Part shown: piece after piece, positions 42,785-54,400 of the stretch
Layout of the letters: every line of letters starts with the position of its first letter
How positions within the stretch are numbered: the first letter of the stretch is position 1
DNA from: JAQIBY01 sp963676165
GTDB lineage: Bacteria > Bacteroidota > Bacteroidia > Bacteroidales > ML635J-15
Assembly: GCA_963676165.1 (NCBI GenBank)
Contig: OY781043.1
Coordinates: 2,852,001-2,916,000 of the forward strand
DNA length: 64,000 bases
Direction of reading: 5' to 3'
Position numbers and translations under genes: made by a program
Notes under the pieces: model-generated
Database searches by the model: none
Told to the model about the DNA's origin: nothing
The model's input: only the letters and a program-made list of their open reading frames with translations

Positions 42785-44764
42785 TTAGTCTAAACTTGGC
42801 ACAAAATCATGTGCAACCACTCGCAATTCAGTTCGTCTATTCAATTGATTTGCAATTTTCTGTTGCTCATCTGTCAGTTTTTCAACATATTCCGATGTCA
42901 AAATATCTCCAGCTTGCAACCAATCATAAACGGGATGATCCTTTTCAATTTCGATAGGACGAGATTCTCCATATCCAACAGTCGTTAATCTTCCAGCTAG
43001 TATGCCTCGAGAAATCAGATATTCACGCACCGCTTTTGCCCGTTCATCACTTAATCGTTGGTTATTTTCATCCGACCCAATCATATCTGTATGTGCTGCA
43101 AGCTCGACTACAATATTTGGATTATCGTTCAACACCTGAATTAGACTATCTAATGAATGTTTTGCAAGAGATGTCAACTCTTTAGAACCAAACTCAAACT
43201 CAATATTCGGAATTTCAAATGTTTTGTTGTAAGTCTCAAGAAGGACTTCATAAGAGAAGGTTTTGCTAAAAATAACCGTATCTGTTGAAAAACGAGCTTT
43301 ACCATTAAAATATCCTTCCTTATTCACAACAAAGACATATTCGGTATGAGGTTTTAAATTAAAATTAAAATAACCTTCATATACATCAGATGTATCAGTA
43401 AACATAGTACCATCCGAACCTATAAGGTGAACAACTGCACTATCAATAACTTCCATTGTTTCACCATCTTTTACAAACCCTTCGAGGTCAAATTTCAGAG
43501 GTGGTTTTTCAAAATAATAAATATCCTCACTTTTAGATCCTGAGCGATCAGAGGTAAAATACCCTTTCTCTTCTGTAGCATAATAATACATTCCAAAATC
43601 GTTTCCAGGACTTGAAAACGGATGCTTCATATTTTCCACAGCATATCGATATTTTCCATCGGGAGTTGCCTTATACAAGTCAAGTCCTCCCATAGATGGT
43701 AACCTGTCACTTGAAAAATAAATTGTTGAATCAGCACGAACAAAAGGGAACAATTCATCCTTTGGAGTATTCACAGAAGGACCCAAATTCTTAGGACGAG
43801 ACCAACTGCCTCCCTCCTGCTCAACATACCAAATATCTGCACCACCAAAACCACCAGTCATACGAGCAGAAAAATACATGCGATTTCCGTCTGGGGACAA
43901 ACTTGGATGACCAACTGAAATGGAGTCACCGACAATCTCAACACGTTCAGGATTAAGCCACTCCGTTCCATTTTTTGTGATGGTATATATCTGACAGCCA
44001 AGCGGTTTCCCTTTTTCCATTTGACATGATGTAAAAAGCATCCTCGCACCAGCATCGGTAAGATAAGGAGCACCTTCATCAAATTCAGAGTTCAACGAAT
44101 CGATACGTTCAGGGTCGCTCCATTCACGTTGACGATTCATTTTAGAAACAAAAATATCATTGAAACGCTCACCTGTAATACCAGATTTCTTTTTTCCTGT
44201 TACGCCTTTTCGGTTTGACGCAAAATAGATGTGATCAAAACCATCTTTCTCAACAACATTTGGGGTAAAATCATTATCTCTGGTATTAAACTCTTTGACG
44301 GGTTCCACTTGATACCTTGTTGGTGTTGCCAACCATTCTTGAGTGAGTTTAACAGATTCGATTAATAAGGAAATAATAGAATCCTGTCCATTCTTCTCAA
44401 TATACTCATTGTAAACAGCCAAAGCCTCATCGTATTTCTCTGTCATTCGAAGAATTTCCGCTTCTTTAATCCAAGCCTCACGATTTGTAGGGTCATATTT
44501 TGCAGCACGACGTAAGTAGGTTCTTGCTTTACGATAATCACCAGCCATATAATAAGCATTTCCTATCTTAAAGTAAATTGGCGTTTTTTCCTTTCTACCA
44601 GTCAACTTTTTCATTGCACGTTTGTACATGTCAACAGACCTAAAATACTCTTCACCTTCATACAAAGCATCTGCTTTTTTTAGTCTTCTTTCCTGTGCAA
44701 ACCCAGAAACACTAATAAGAAGAGAAAAAACGAGCAAAATATATGTTATTTTCTTTAACTGCAT
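42785..44764 (-). CDS. porE: PorE-like OmpA-family protein (TPR, PD40 propeller, CRD, OmpA)
   Basis: A 659-residue envelope protein with a signal peptide (1-23, SGFAQ), TPR helices (about 25-150, KIGNAYYMAGDYRKARTYL), PD40/WD40-like propeller repeats (about 175-420: DHIYFASNRKG, ARMLFTSCQ, NRMYFSARMTGGFGGADIWY, TIYFSSDRLPSMGGLDLY), a carboxypeptidase-regulatory-like beta domain (about 430-510), and a C-terminal OmpA domain (VELAAHTDMIGSDENNQRLS near 555) that binds peptidoglycan. This order is that of PorE, which anchors the T9SS to the cell wall in Porphyromonas gingivalis. Paralogues with the same domains exist in this phylum, so the exact orthology is not certain. Confidence 0.78.
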   Translation of the reverse strand: MQLKKITYILLVFSLLISVSGFAQERRLKKADALYEGEEYFRSVDMYKRAMKKLTGRKEKTPIYFKIGNAYYMAGDYRKARTYLRRAAKYDPTNREAWIKEAEILRMTEKYDEALAVYNEYIEKNGQDSIISLLIESVKLTQEWLATPTRYQVEPVKEFNTRDNDFTPNVVEKDGFDHIYFASNRKGVTGKKKSGITGERFNDIFVSKMNRQREWSDPERIDSLNSEFDEGAPYLTDAGARMLFTSCQMEKGKPLGCQIYTITKNGTEWLNPERVEIVGDSISVGHPSLSPDGNRMYFSARMTGGFGGADIWYVEQEGGSWSRPKNLGPSVNTPKDELFPFVRADSTIYFSSDRLPSMGGLDLYKATPDGKYRYAVENMKHPFSSPGNDFGMYYYATEEKGYFTSDRSGSKSEDIYYFEKPPLKFDLEGFVKDGETMEVIDSAVVHLIGSDGTMFTDTSDVYEGYFNFNLKPHTEYVFVVNKEGYFNGKARFSTDTVIFSKTFSYEVLLETYNKTFEIPNIEFEFGSKELTSLAKHSLDSLIQVLNDNPNIVVELAAHTDMIGSDENNQRLSDERAKAVREYLISRGILAGRLTTVGYGESRPIEIEKDHPVYDWLQAGDILTSEYVEKLTDEQQKIANQLNRRTELRVVAHDFVPSLD

Positions 44765-44818
44765 TTTTAAAATTCAGTTCTATAAACGTCAGTTCTACGG
44801 CTTTATTATTTTAAACCT

Positions 44819-44826
44819 CAAAGATA
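44819..44826 (-). promoter_or_regulatory. -7 box (TATCTTTG) for the PorE-like gene
   Basis: On the minus strand TATCTTTG is a perfect match to TAnnTTTG, about 55 bases before the ATG at 44764. No clear TTG lies at the standard distance. Confidence 0.45.
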
Positions 44827-44880
44827 ATAGAATTCATGAAAAACCTACTTTGTCATAACTAGTGAGTCAATAAATTAGAA

Positions 44881-44902
44881 AAAGCCGGATTGCTCCGGCT
44901 TT
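44881..44902 (-). terminator. Rho-independent terminator behind ftcD
   Basis: A perfect 9-base-pair stem (AAAGCCGGA, 4-base loop, TCCGGCTTT). On the minus strand it is followed by TT and a T-rich run, 20 bases after the ftcD stop. A clear intrinsic terminator. Confidence 0.85.
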
Positions 44903-44922
44903 CGTAATTCATCACTATATCA

Positions 44923-46617
44923 TTATAATTTTTCACTTGTCATTGCAAGGATTTCATCTTGAAGTTTCAATGCTGCATTTTCAATTCCAGCACCTTCTTT
45001 TAAAATCTGCTCAACAAATGCTTTATCGTCATAATCCGCAGTATTGATACGTACATTCAAGAATGCACCACGTACACCTGCAGTTGCTGCCAATGCTCCA
45101 ACTGCACCGTCAGTAACAGAATTTGGATTTCCAATTTCCACCATAGCTTTCATCACTTCCATACTTTCATAACACAATTTCATGGTTTTAAAAGGAACTT
45201 CGATAGCATATTTGGTAGCATCCATAATTGCTTGTTGGCGGGCTTGTTTTTCATGCTCAGTTTTCTTCGGCAAAGAAAATGCATCCATAATTTTATTAAA
45301 AGCGTTGGTATCTTCATCAACCAGTACTAATAATTGGTCATGGTACATTTTTCCTTTTTCTGCCCACTGGCTAAATTCTTCCCAGCGCTCATCCCAACCA
45401 CGTTTGTGTGATGAAAGATTTGCAACCATGGTTCCAAGAGCTGCACCCATTGAACCCATATAGGCAGCAATAGATCCACCACCTGGAGCAGGTGATTCAG
45501 AAGCTGTTTCCCAAACAAACTGGGAAAGGTTCATATCAATAAGCTTGGATGTCTTATCTTTTGCAGCCATTGCATATTCAATGATTTTTTCCTCTGGTTT
45601 AAATTCATAGAGGTCACTCAAACCCATTGATTTAACAGCGATTTTAATCAATTCATCATCAGAAACACCTAAAGAACGATTTTGCTTTCTAAGGAAATAT
45701 TTTCCAGCATCAAGCATTGCGTTAAGTGGAATAAGACCGACAAGTTCTGACCCTGTAACGCGTAAACCACGCTCATTCGCTTTTTTGTAAACTTCATCGT
45801 AAGCAATGTGAACAGGTGTTACAGATATGTTCGTTAAATTCATAGATATTTGAGCAATTCCAAATTCATCGATGAACCAACCAATCGCTTTTACTTCTTT
45901 CAACGAACCAGGAATCCAAACTTGGTTTCCTTTTTCATCTTTCACCAATTTACCAGTAACAGGATTACCCTCACGTTTCTTACGTCCTCTTTCACGCACA
46001 TCAAAAGCGACTGCATTTGCACGACGAGTTGATGTTGTATTTAGATTCACATTGAAAGCCACAAGGAAATCACGTGCACCAACAGCAGTTACACCTGACT
46101 TTGCAACAGCTTCAGTAAATTCTGAAGGACCAAAATCAGGTTTCCACTCTTCTGTCACAATGCGCTCAGCAAGTGCTTCATATTCACCGGCACGACAATT
46201 GGCAAGATTTCTACGTTCAGGCTTGAAGGCTGCATTTTCATAACAGAAAACAGGTACTCCCAGTTCAGTTCCAACACATTCCGCAAGTTGACGAGCATAT
46301 TCCACAGTTTCTTCCATGGTAATATTTGCAACGGGAACCAATGGACAAACATCTGTCGCACCAAAACGAGGATGAGCACCAGAGTGTTTTGACATATCAA
46401 TCAACTCAGCAGCTTTACGAATTCCACGTATTGCAGCTTCCATAACAGGTTTTGGTTCCCCAACAATAGTTACAACAGTACGGTTGGTAGCTTGCCCTGG
46501 ATCGACATCTAATAATGTAATCTCATCCACTGACTCAATGGCATCAGTTATTTGTTTAATGATGGACATATCACGTCCTTCACTAAAATTCGGCACACAT
46601 TCTATCAATTGTCTCAT
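44923..46617 (-). CDS. ftcD: Fused glutamate formimidoyltransferase / formiminotetrahydrofolate cyclodeaminase
   Basis: A 564-residue bifunctional enzyme. The formiminotransferase N domain starts with IECVPNFSEGRD, with the SGAHPRFGATDVCPLVP block near residue 80. The C-terminal half of that domain runs to about 300 (GWFIDEFGIAQISMNLTN). The cyclodeaminase domain follows (about 350-560, ASESPAPGGGSIAAYMGSMG near 380, FNKIMDAFSLPKK near 445). It moves the formimino group from formiminoglutamate, the histidine breakdown product, to tetrahydrofolate and releases ammonia. No hut genes are adjacent. A -7 box lies at 46643-46650. Confidence 0.93.
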   Translation of the reverse strand: MRQLIECVPNFSEGRDMSIIKQITDAIESVDEITLLDVDPGQATNRTVVTIVGEPKPVMEAAIRGIRKAAELIDMSKHSGAHPRFGATDVCPLVPVANITMEETVEYARQLAECVGTELGVPVFCYENAAFKPERRNLANCRAGEYEALAERIVTEEWKPDFGPSEFTEAVAKSGVTAVGARDFLVAFNVNLNTTSTRRANAVAFDVRERGRKKREGNPVTGKLVKDEKGNQVWIPGSLKEVKAIGWFIDEFGIAQISMNLTNISVTPVHIAYDEVYKKANERGLRVTGSELVGLIPLNAMLDAGKYFLRKQNRSLGVSDDELIKIAVKSMGLSDLYEFKPEEKIIEYAMAAKDKTSKLIDMNLSQFVWETASESPAPGGGSIAAYMGSMGAALGTMVANLSSHKRGWDERWEEFSQWAEKGKMYHDQLLVLVDEDTNAFNKIMDAFSLPKKTEHEKQARQQAIMDATKYAIEVPFKTMKLCYESMEVMKAMVEIGNPNSVTDGAVGALAATAGVRGAFLNVRINTADYDDKAFVEQILKEGAGIENAALKLQDEILAMTSEKL

Positions 46618-46642
46618 GCTATTTCTTGTTTTAAATTTGGAG

Positions 46643-46650
46643 CAAAGTTA
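46643..46650 (-). promoter_or_regulatory. -7 box (TAACTTTG) for ftcD
   Basis: On the minus strand TAACTTTG matches TAnnTTTG perfectly, 26 bases before the ftcD ATG, in the 50-base gap behind the DUF4197 gene. Confidence 0.45.
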
Positions 46651-46667
46651 AAATATTTTTCACCGTA

Positions 46668-47402
46668 TTAGAGAGAACCAAAGACCTTTTTCATAATTTC
46701 TGTAATACGTTTTGCCGGATCCTCACGAATCTGCTTTTCTTCATTTTCAATAAGAAAAAACAAACCGTCAATGGTCTTCTTGGTGACATAATCATTCAAG
46801 TCAGGATTTATCTCCGGATCACCAGTAATTAGTCGCGCTTTATTGTAAATTTTAATGATTGGTTCCCAGTGTTTTGTCAATTGAACTTGTGTGGTAACCG
46901 ATTCTATTTTAGGATAACAAATCTCCACTAACTCATCATATGTTTTCTGTTTAAAATACTGTGTTGCTGCATCATCGTCTCCATGTAATATTTGTTTTGC
47001 ATCTTGAAACGACATCTCTTTCAAGGCTTTCAAAAACACAGGCTTCACTTCTGTTGCAGCCTGTTCTGCAGCACGGTTTAAAGTTTCCTCAAACCTTTCT
47101 ACCTGCGCATCTAAATGAAAATCCAAGGCAGCTTCACGTACTTTATAAGCCTCCATGGGAAACTCCACAAAAATGTCATCATTTTTATAAAATCCATCAA
47201 CAACAGAAGCTTGCTTAACAGCATTACTGATACCTACTTCAAGCGCATCGTAGAGTCCATCACGAATTTCTTCCTCCGTTAAACCAAAAGACTGAACAGG
47301 TAGATTCGACTCGATTTCTTGCAAAACCTCGCAAGAAAAAAATGACAAGACAATTGCAAAAACAAATGCAAATAAGAAATATTGATTAATTTTGGTTCGC
47401 AT
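46668..47402 (-). CDS. DUF4197 family lipoprotein
   Basis: A 244-residue protein with a lipobox-type signal peptide (VLSFFSC, lipidation at about Cys24). The rest is helical and matches the DUF4197 pattern: LTEEEIRDGLYDALEVGISN near residue 41, FVEFPMEAYKVRE, a GDDDAATQYFKQKT block near 148 and NDYVTKKTIDGLFFLIENEE near 205. The function of the family is unknown, and members are periplasmic or outer-membrane lipoproteins. It is divergent from the START-domain gene, with 54 bases between the starts. Confidence 0.85.
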   Translation of the reverse strand: MRTKINQYFLFAFVFAIVLSFFSCEVLQEIESNLPVQSFGLTEEEIRDGLYDALEVGISNAVKQASVVDGFYKNDDIFVEFPMEAYKVREAALDFHLDAQVERFEETLNRAAEQAATEVKPVFLKALKEMSFQDAKQILHGDDDAATQYFKQKTYDELVEICYPKIESVTTQVQLTKHWEPIIKIYNKARLITGDPEINPDLNDYVTKKTIDGLFFLIENEEKQIREDPAKRITEIMKKVFGSL

Positions 47403-47456
47403 GGTTCAATTTTTGATTAGTTCTATGTGCCTAAAAATACAAGAAATTCTGATGTA

Positions 47457-48068
47457 ATGAAAACAACACTTACATATTCTTTTTTAGCTGGAATCATGCT
47501 ACTCATATCATGTCTTGTTTTCACGCAAGAAGACTGGGAACTAACAAAAGAAGACGACAATATAAAAGTCTATTTCAAAAAAATAAATGCACAACACTTC
47601 ACCATTCGAATTAAAGCAGATTTTAATGCCAACAAACAAGAAGTGATTGACATTATTCAAGATCACAAATCATACACCAAATGGGTTTACAGGTGCATTA
47701 AAACTGAAGAGATCAATATTGAAGGGAAAGAATATTTACGTACTATTACAGATGTTCCATGGCCATTCAAGGACAGAGATGCTGTAAATTATATTAAGCC
47801 TATTCAGATAGTCAATGAAAAGACTTCGTTAATACATTCTACATCTAAACCAAACGCAATTCCACTTCGTGAAAACTTCATAAGAGTTGAATATTCTGAA
47901 GTCAAATGGGAAATTACACAATCAACTGAGAACACAACACATATAGACTATACTTTATCACTTGAAATAAAACAAGAAGCTCCAGATTTTATTGTCAAAA
48001 TGATAAGTACAAATGCTCCATATGAAACTTTTAAAAATTTAGAAGTTATGCTTCAAAACAAAAATTAA
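47457..48068 (+). CDS. Secreted START-domain lipid-binding protein
   Basis: A 203-residue protein. The signal segment (about 1-24) is followed by a START/SRPBCC-like domain: WELTKEDDNIKVYFKKIN near residue 27, VIDIIQDHKSYTKWVYRC near 62 and ITDVPWPFKDRDAVNY near 96. This last block is typical of the bacterial START proteins. A hydrophobic ligand such as a lipid is likely, but which one is unknown. An upstream in-frame start at 47427 would spoil the signal peptide, so the ATG at 47457 is used. Confidence 0.82.
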   Translation: MKTTLTYSFLAGIMLLISCLVFTQEDWELTKEDDNIKVYFKKINAQHFTIRIKADFNANKQEVIDIIQDHKSYTKWVYRCIKTEEINIEGKEYLRTITDVPWPFKDRDAVNYIKPIQIVNEKTSLIHSTSKPNAIPLRENFIRVEYSEVKWEITQSTENTTHIDYTLSLEIKQEAPDFIVKMISTNAPYETFKNLEVMLQNKN

Positions 48069-48439
48069 AATATTGAATATAATAAAAATACCACCCTGAT
48101 TTTTCATACAATATCTAAAGCTCTTTATACACGGTTTTAAACTTAATTTATAATTCTGTACACCTTCCATTTTCCTGATTAGAATCATTATAAATTACTT
48201 TGCAAAACACATTAGAACAGTTGTCACAGTAAGTATCTCAAAACCAATCGCGTAATTTGATAACATTCATTTTATATTTTTTTAATATTTCCAAATCTTT
48301 TATACATTTTTATCCATAAGACAATATTTACTTGCTTTTCCCGTCCCATACACCTACCTACGCCTTTTTATATAGGTTTGAAAGGCAACTATTAGCATTT
48401 TTTTATCGTATATTTAATAAACCCCAAATGCTAACGGTC
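48069..48439. other. Long leader/intergenic region before the giant surface protein gene
   Basis: 371 AT-rich bases without a convincing gene. It should hold the promoter of the giant gene. The only near -7 box found is TTACTTTG at 48195-48202, which would give a leader of over 200 bases. The last 108 bases are open in the gene's frame, but they lack a signal peptide and are treated as untranslated. No terminator for the START-domain gene was seen. Confidence 0.4.
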
Positions 48440-51400
48440 ATGAAAAAAATTACAACTCTAATTCTCTGCTTACTCTGTGTGCCGGTGCTGGTTTCTGCCC
48501 AGCAACATTCAAAAACAGCGAACAATCCCAACGAAGCTTTTTTCATTGAAGTTGATGAAAATACGATTTTCACTTCGTTTATTTTAAACCAAGAAGAAAA
48601 TTATGAACTTTCAAATCCGATAGCCTTACGAACATACTTCAATCAAAATCATTATTTTAAATTTAACATGCCAACAAATAAAGATGTTGACATTTTGTTT
48701 AAAACAAAAATAAACTCACGAATAGGCATTGCAGCATACACTGGAAACCAAGAAAATGAATTCCAATTAATCAAAACACAAAGTTTTTCAGAAAGTACCG
48801 GTTTGTTTAAAATTCAAAATGATCTTGTTAGCAACGGAGAAATGATCACTTTGAGACTTTGGTTCGCTGAAGAGCAAACAGATTTAAGCAAAACATTTGA
48901 CATTGCAATTAGAGAAAGAGACCCAATTATACTCCCCAAAAACATTAATGTAAACAGCTCAGCTTACACACCAACACAACTCGTTCAAGACATATTAGTC
49001 ACAGGTTGTTTGGAAGCATTCAATGTAACCTATAACGGAGACCCAGTTAGCATAGGTTATTTTTCGGGATCAATAGGATCAACAAATTTCGATGAAGGAA
49101 TTATTCTCACTTCAGGAAGTGCAAGTTTGTCCGAAGGTCCAAATGATGCAGGAAATACTGGATACAATTCCTCCGGAGGATCAGACCCTGACCTCCAAGC
49201 ACTAATTCCGGGTTATTCCATCAACGATGCAACAATCTTAGAATTTGACTTTATTCCTGCTAGTGATTCTCTTCAATTTGATTTTATTTTTGGATCCGAT
49301 GAGTACCCTGAGTGGGTTAGCTCCGATTACAATGATGTATTCGGCTTCTTCCTTTCAGGTCCTGGCATTACTGGTCCCTATTCTAATAACTCCATTAACA
49401 TTGCACTGATTCCAGGAACTAGCTTACCTGTCACAATTGACAATATAAATGCAACTACAAATTCAGCCTATTATGTTTCCGATTCATATGGAGGAGACAT
49501 TGAATACGACGGGGCAACCATACCAATTACTGCAAAAGCGACAGTTCAAGCATGTGAAACATACCATATTAAAATGGCAATAGGAGATGCTGGTGACAAT
49601 AATTATGACTCAGGTGTATTCTTAAATGCTAAAAGCTTTATTTCAGGCTCTGACTTTATAATCAACATGTTCAATCCTTGGTATCAAACAGATGATGTCT
49701 ACGAAGGGTGTCAAACATATGCTGTCTTCTCCCGAACTGACACAACTGATTTAAGCAATGACATAGACATCGCTTTAACCACATCCGGGACTGCAATCAT
49801 GAACACAGACTACTCAAACATTCCTGACACTGTAACCATTCCTGCAGATCAAATATCAGATACATTAATCATCGACTCATATATTGATGGAACAACTGAA
49901 GGTCCAGAGTATTTCATTTTTACTTACACAAACGGCTGCCCTTGTACTCCGGTTGTCAACAATGACACGATATGGATTTATGATGAAATTGACCACCAAA
50001 TACTTATCAGCAACAACGGTCCAATTTGCGAAGGAGACACTGCAACATTAAGCATAAGCTACAATCCAACTTTAGACACAAGTTTAATTGACTGGACTTG
50101 GCTCTCAAGTGGTTCACATCAACAAACAATTCAAGTTACTCCAAACACAACAACCACCTATTTTATTGATGTAGATTTCCCTTGCAACACATACAATTTA
50201 AACACCACAGTAACAGTATATGAGAATGTTGACGCAAGCATAGATCCTATTTCGGATTTGTGTGAAGACGACTCTCCTATTACACTTACTGCAGCCGATA
50301 GCGGCGGAACTTGGTCTGGCAACGGAGTCTCCGGAAACACTTTTGACCCCGCAGCTGCTGGACTAGGAGACCATATCATTACCTACAATGTCTCAAATAC
50401 TAATTGCTCTGATTCAGATCAGATTACAATACATGTATATGAGTATCTTGACCCTACCATAGACCCAATTGATGTTCAATGTCGCACAGACGATGCCTTT
50501 CTTTTAACGGCAGCAACCCCAGGAGGTACATGGACTGGCCCTGGCGTTGTAGGAGGACAAAATTTCAACCCAACAAATGCTGGAGTCGGCTTCCATTGGA
50601 TATATTACACTTTAACAAATGGGGCATGTACATCCATTGACAGCATTGAAATTGAAGTTGTTTATGATGTTGACGCAACAATCCACAGCGTTGGCACATT
50701 ATGCGAAATAGACACTCCTATTGATCTTGAAGCAAATTGGCACACTGGAGTTTGGACTGGCCCTGGAATAACCGATGCCGCTGAAGGAATTTTTGATCCT
50801 TCTATTTCTGGTCCTGGTAATCATGAGATTGAATTTCAAGTAGGAACTGGCGGAACATGCTCTGATGATGACACAATTATCATTCATGTTGATGCTATGC
50901 CAGATGCTACAATTTCTCCAATTGGCCCTTTCTGCTACCCAGGAAACACAGTAAATTTATCTGCTGCAACTTCTGGAGGCACATGGTCAGGACTAGCTAT
51001 CTCAGACCCTGTCAATGGGACTTTTAACCCTTCACTCGTAGGAACAGGAAGCACTCAAGTAATATACTCGGTGGGTAGCGGTTCTTGTTATGATTCAGAT
51101 ACCGTAAACATTATTGTGAACGCTGCACCTTCTGTAAATATAGGTACTGATCAAACACATTGTGATTATGATGTGCCTGTTACTCTTGACGCGGGGGCGG
51201 GGTTCTCTTACGCGTGGAGCACTGGAAGTTCAACACAAACTATCTCTCCTGCTTCAACTGGAAATTACTCAGTGATAATCACAGATGCAAACGGATGTAC
51301 TGCTACTGATGACATGAATCTGATCGCGAACGTAGCACCAACTGTTGATTTGGGTGCTGATCAAACACATTGTGATTATGATGTGCCAATCACATTAGAT

Positions 51401-54400
51401 GCTGGAGCTGGATTCTCTTATGCATGGAGCAATGGAGCAACAACTCAAACGATAGCACCTGCAACAACTGGAAATTATTCCGTTGTAATCACAGATGCAA
51501 ACGGATGTACTGCTACTGACGACATGAATCTGATCGTAAACGTAGCACCGAATGTGGATTTAGGCGCTGATCAAACGCATTGTGATTACGATGTGCCAAT
51601 CACATTAGATGCTGGAGCTGGATTCTCTTATGCATGGAGCAATGGAGCAACAACTCAAACGATAGCACCTGCAACAACTGGAAATTATTCCGTTGTAATC
51701 ACAGATGCAAACGGATGTACTGCAACTGACGACATGAATCTGATCGTAAACGTAGCACCGAATGTGGATTTAGGCGCTGACCAAACACATTGCGATTACG
51801 ACATGCCAATCACATTAGATGCTGGAGCTGGATTCTCTTATGCATGGAGCAATGGAGCAACTACGCAAATTATCGCACCTGCGACATCCGGAAACTATTC
51901 TGTGGTCATTACAGATCTGAACGGATGTACTGCGACTGATGACATGAATCTTACCGTGAACGTAGCACCGAATGTGGATTTGGGTACTGATCAAACACAT
52001 TGTGATTACGATGTTCCTGTTACTCTTGACGCAGGGGCTGGGTTCTCTTACGCTTGGAGCACTGGAGAATCAACTCAAACCATCGCACCTGCAACATCCG
52101 GAAACTATTCAGTGATTATTACAGATGCAAACGGTTGTACTGCAACTGATGACATGAATCTTACCGTAAACATAGCTCCTACCGTTGATTTAGGCGCTGA
52201 TCAAACGCATTGTAATTACGATGTGCCTATTACGCTTGACGCTGGAGCCGGATTTTCTTATGCATGGAGCAATGGAGCAACTACGCAAATTATCGCACCT
52301 GCGACATCCGGAAACTATTCTGTGGTCATTACAGATCTGAACGGATGTACCGCGACTGATGACATGAATCTGACCGTGAACGTAGCACCGACTGTGGATT
52401 TGGGTACTGATCAAACACATTGTGATTATGATGTGCCTGTTACTCTTGACGCGGGGGCGGGGTTCTCTTACAATTGGAACACTGGTGATGCAAGTCAAAC
52501 AATCGCACCTTCAACTACTGGTAATTATTCCGTTGTAATTACAGATGCAAACGGTTGTACCGCGACTGACGATATGAATCTCACTGTCAATGTTGCACCG
52601 ACTGTGGATTTAGGTACAGATCAAACACATTGTGATTATGATGTGCCTGTTACACTTGACGCGGGGGCGGGGTTCTCTTACGCGTGGAGCACTGGAAGTT
52701 CAACACAAACTATCTCTCCTGCTTCAACTGGAAATTACTCAGTGATAATCACAGATGCAAACGGATGTACTGCTACTGATGACATGAATCTGATCGCGAA
52801 CGTAGCACCAACTGTTGATTTGGGTGCTGATCAAACACATTGTGATTATGATGTGCCAATCACATTAGATGCTGGAGCTGGATTCTCTTATGCATGGAGC
52901 AATGGAGCAACAACTCAAACGATAGCACCTGCAACAACTGGAAATTATTCCGTTGTAATCACAGATGCAAACGGATGTACTGCAACTGACGACATGAATC
53001 TGATCGTAAACGTAGCACCGAATGTGGATTTAGGCGCTGATCAAACGCATTGTGATTACGATGTGCCAATCACATTAGATGCTGGAGCTGGATTCTCTTA
53101 TGCATGGAGCAATGGAGCAACAACTCAAACGATAGCACCTGCAACAACTGGAAATTATTCCGTTGTAATCACAGATGCAAACGGATGTACCGCTACTGAT
53201 GACATGAATCTGATCGTGAACGTAGCACCAACTGTCAATTTAGGTGCCGATCAAACTCATTGTGATTACGATGTGCCTGTAACTCTTGACACGGGAGCCG
53301 GATTTTCTTATGCATGGAGCAATGGAGAAACTACGCAAACAATTTCGCCTGCAACCACTGGAAACTATTCCGTAGTGATTACCGATTTGAACGGATGTAC
53401 TGCAACTGATGACATGAATCTTACCGTAAACATAGCTCCTACCGTTGATTTAGGCGCTGATCAAACACATTGTGATTACGATATGCCAATCACATTAGAT
53501 GCGGGAGCCGGATTTTCTTATGCATGGAGCAATGGAGCTGCAACTCAAACCATCGCACCGGCAACATCCGGAAACTATTCTGTTGTAATCACAGATGCAA
53601 ACGGATGTACTGCGACTGACGATATGAATCTGACCGTGAACGTAGCACCGACTGTGGATTTGGGTACTGATCAAACGCATTGTGATTACGATGTACCGGT
53701 TACTCTTGACGCGGGGGCGGGGTTCTCTTATGCGTGGAACACCGGAGCTGCAACTCAAACTATCGCACCTGCAACATCCGGAAATTATTCTGTGGTCATT
53801 ACAGATCTGAACGGATGTACCGCGACTGATGACATGAATCTGACCGTGAACGTAGCACCGAATGTGGATTTGGGTACTGATCAAACACATTGTGATTACG
53901 ATGTGCCTGTTACGCTTGACGCTGGGGCTGGGTTCTCTTACGCGTGGAACACTGGAGCAACTACGCAAACAATCTCGCCTGCAACCACTGGTAATTATTC
54001 CGTTATAATTACAGATGCAAACGGTTGTACTGCAACGGACGACATGAATCTTACCGTGAACGTAGCACCGAATGTGGATTTGGGTGCTGATCAAACGCAT
54101 TGTGATTACGATGTGCCTGTTACGCTTGACGCGGGAGCCGGACTTTCTTATGCCTGGAGCAATGGAGAAACAACTCAAACTATCTCTCCTGCTTCAACTG
54201 GAAATTACTCAGTGATAATCACAGATGCAAACGGATGTACCGCTACTGATGACATGAATCTCACTGTCAATGTTGCACCGACTGTTGATTTAGGTACAGA
54301 TCAAACACATTGTGATTACGATGTGCCGGTTACGCTTGACGCAGGTGCTGGGTTCTCTTACGCGTGGAGCACTGGAACTTCAACACAAACTATTTCACCT

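Noticed and set aside
45872..46243. Plus-strand frame of 123 codons
   Set aside because: It is opposite ftcD, whose conserved motifs cover the same bases.
48332..48439. Longer N-terminus for the giant protein
   Set aside because: The added 36 residues would bury the signal peptide, and the ATG at 48440 gives a standard one.
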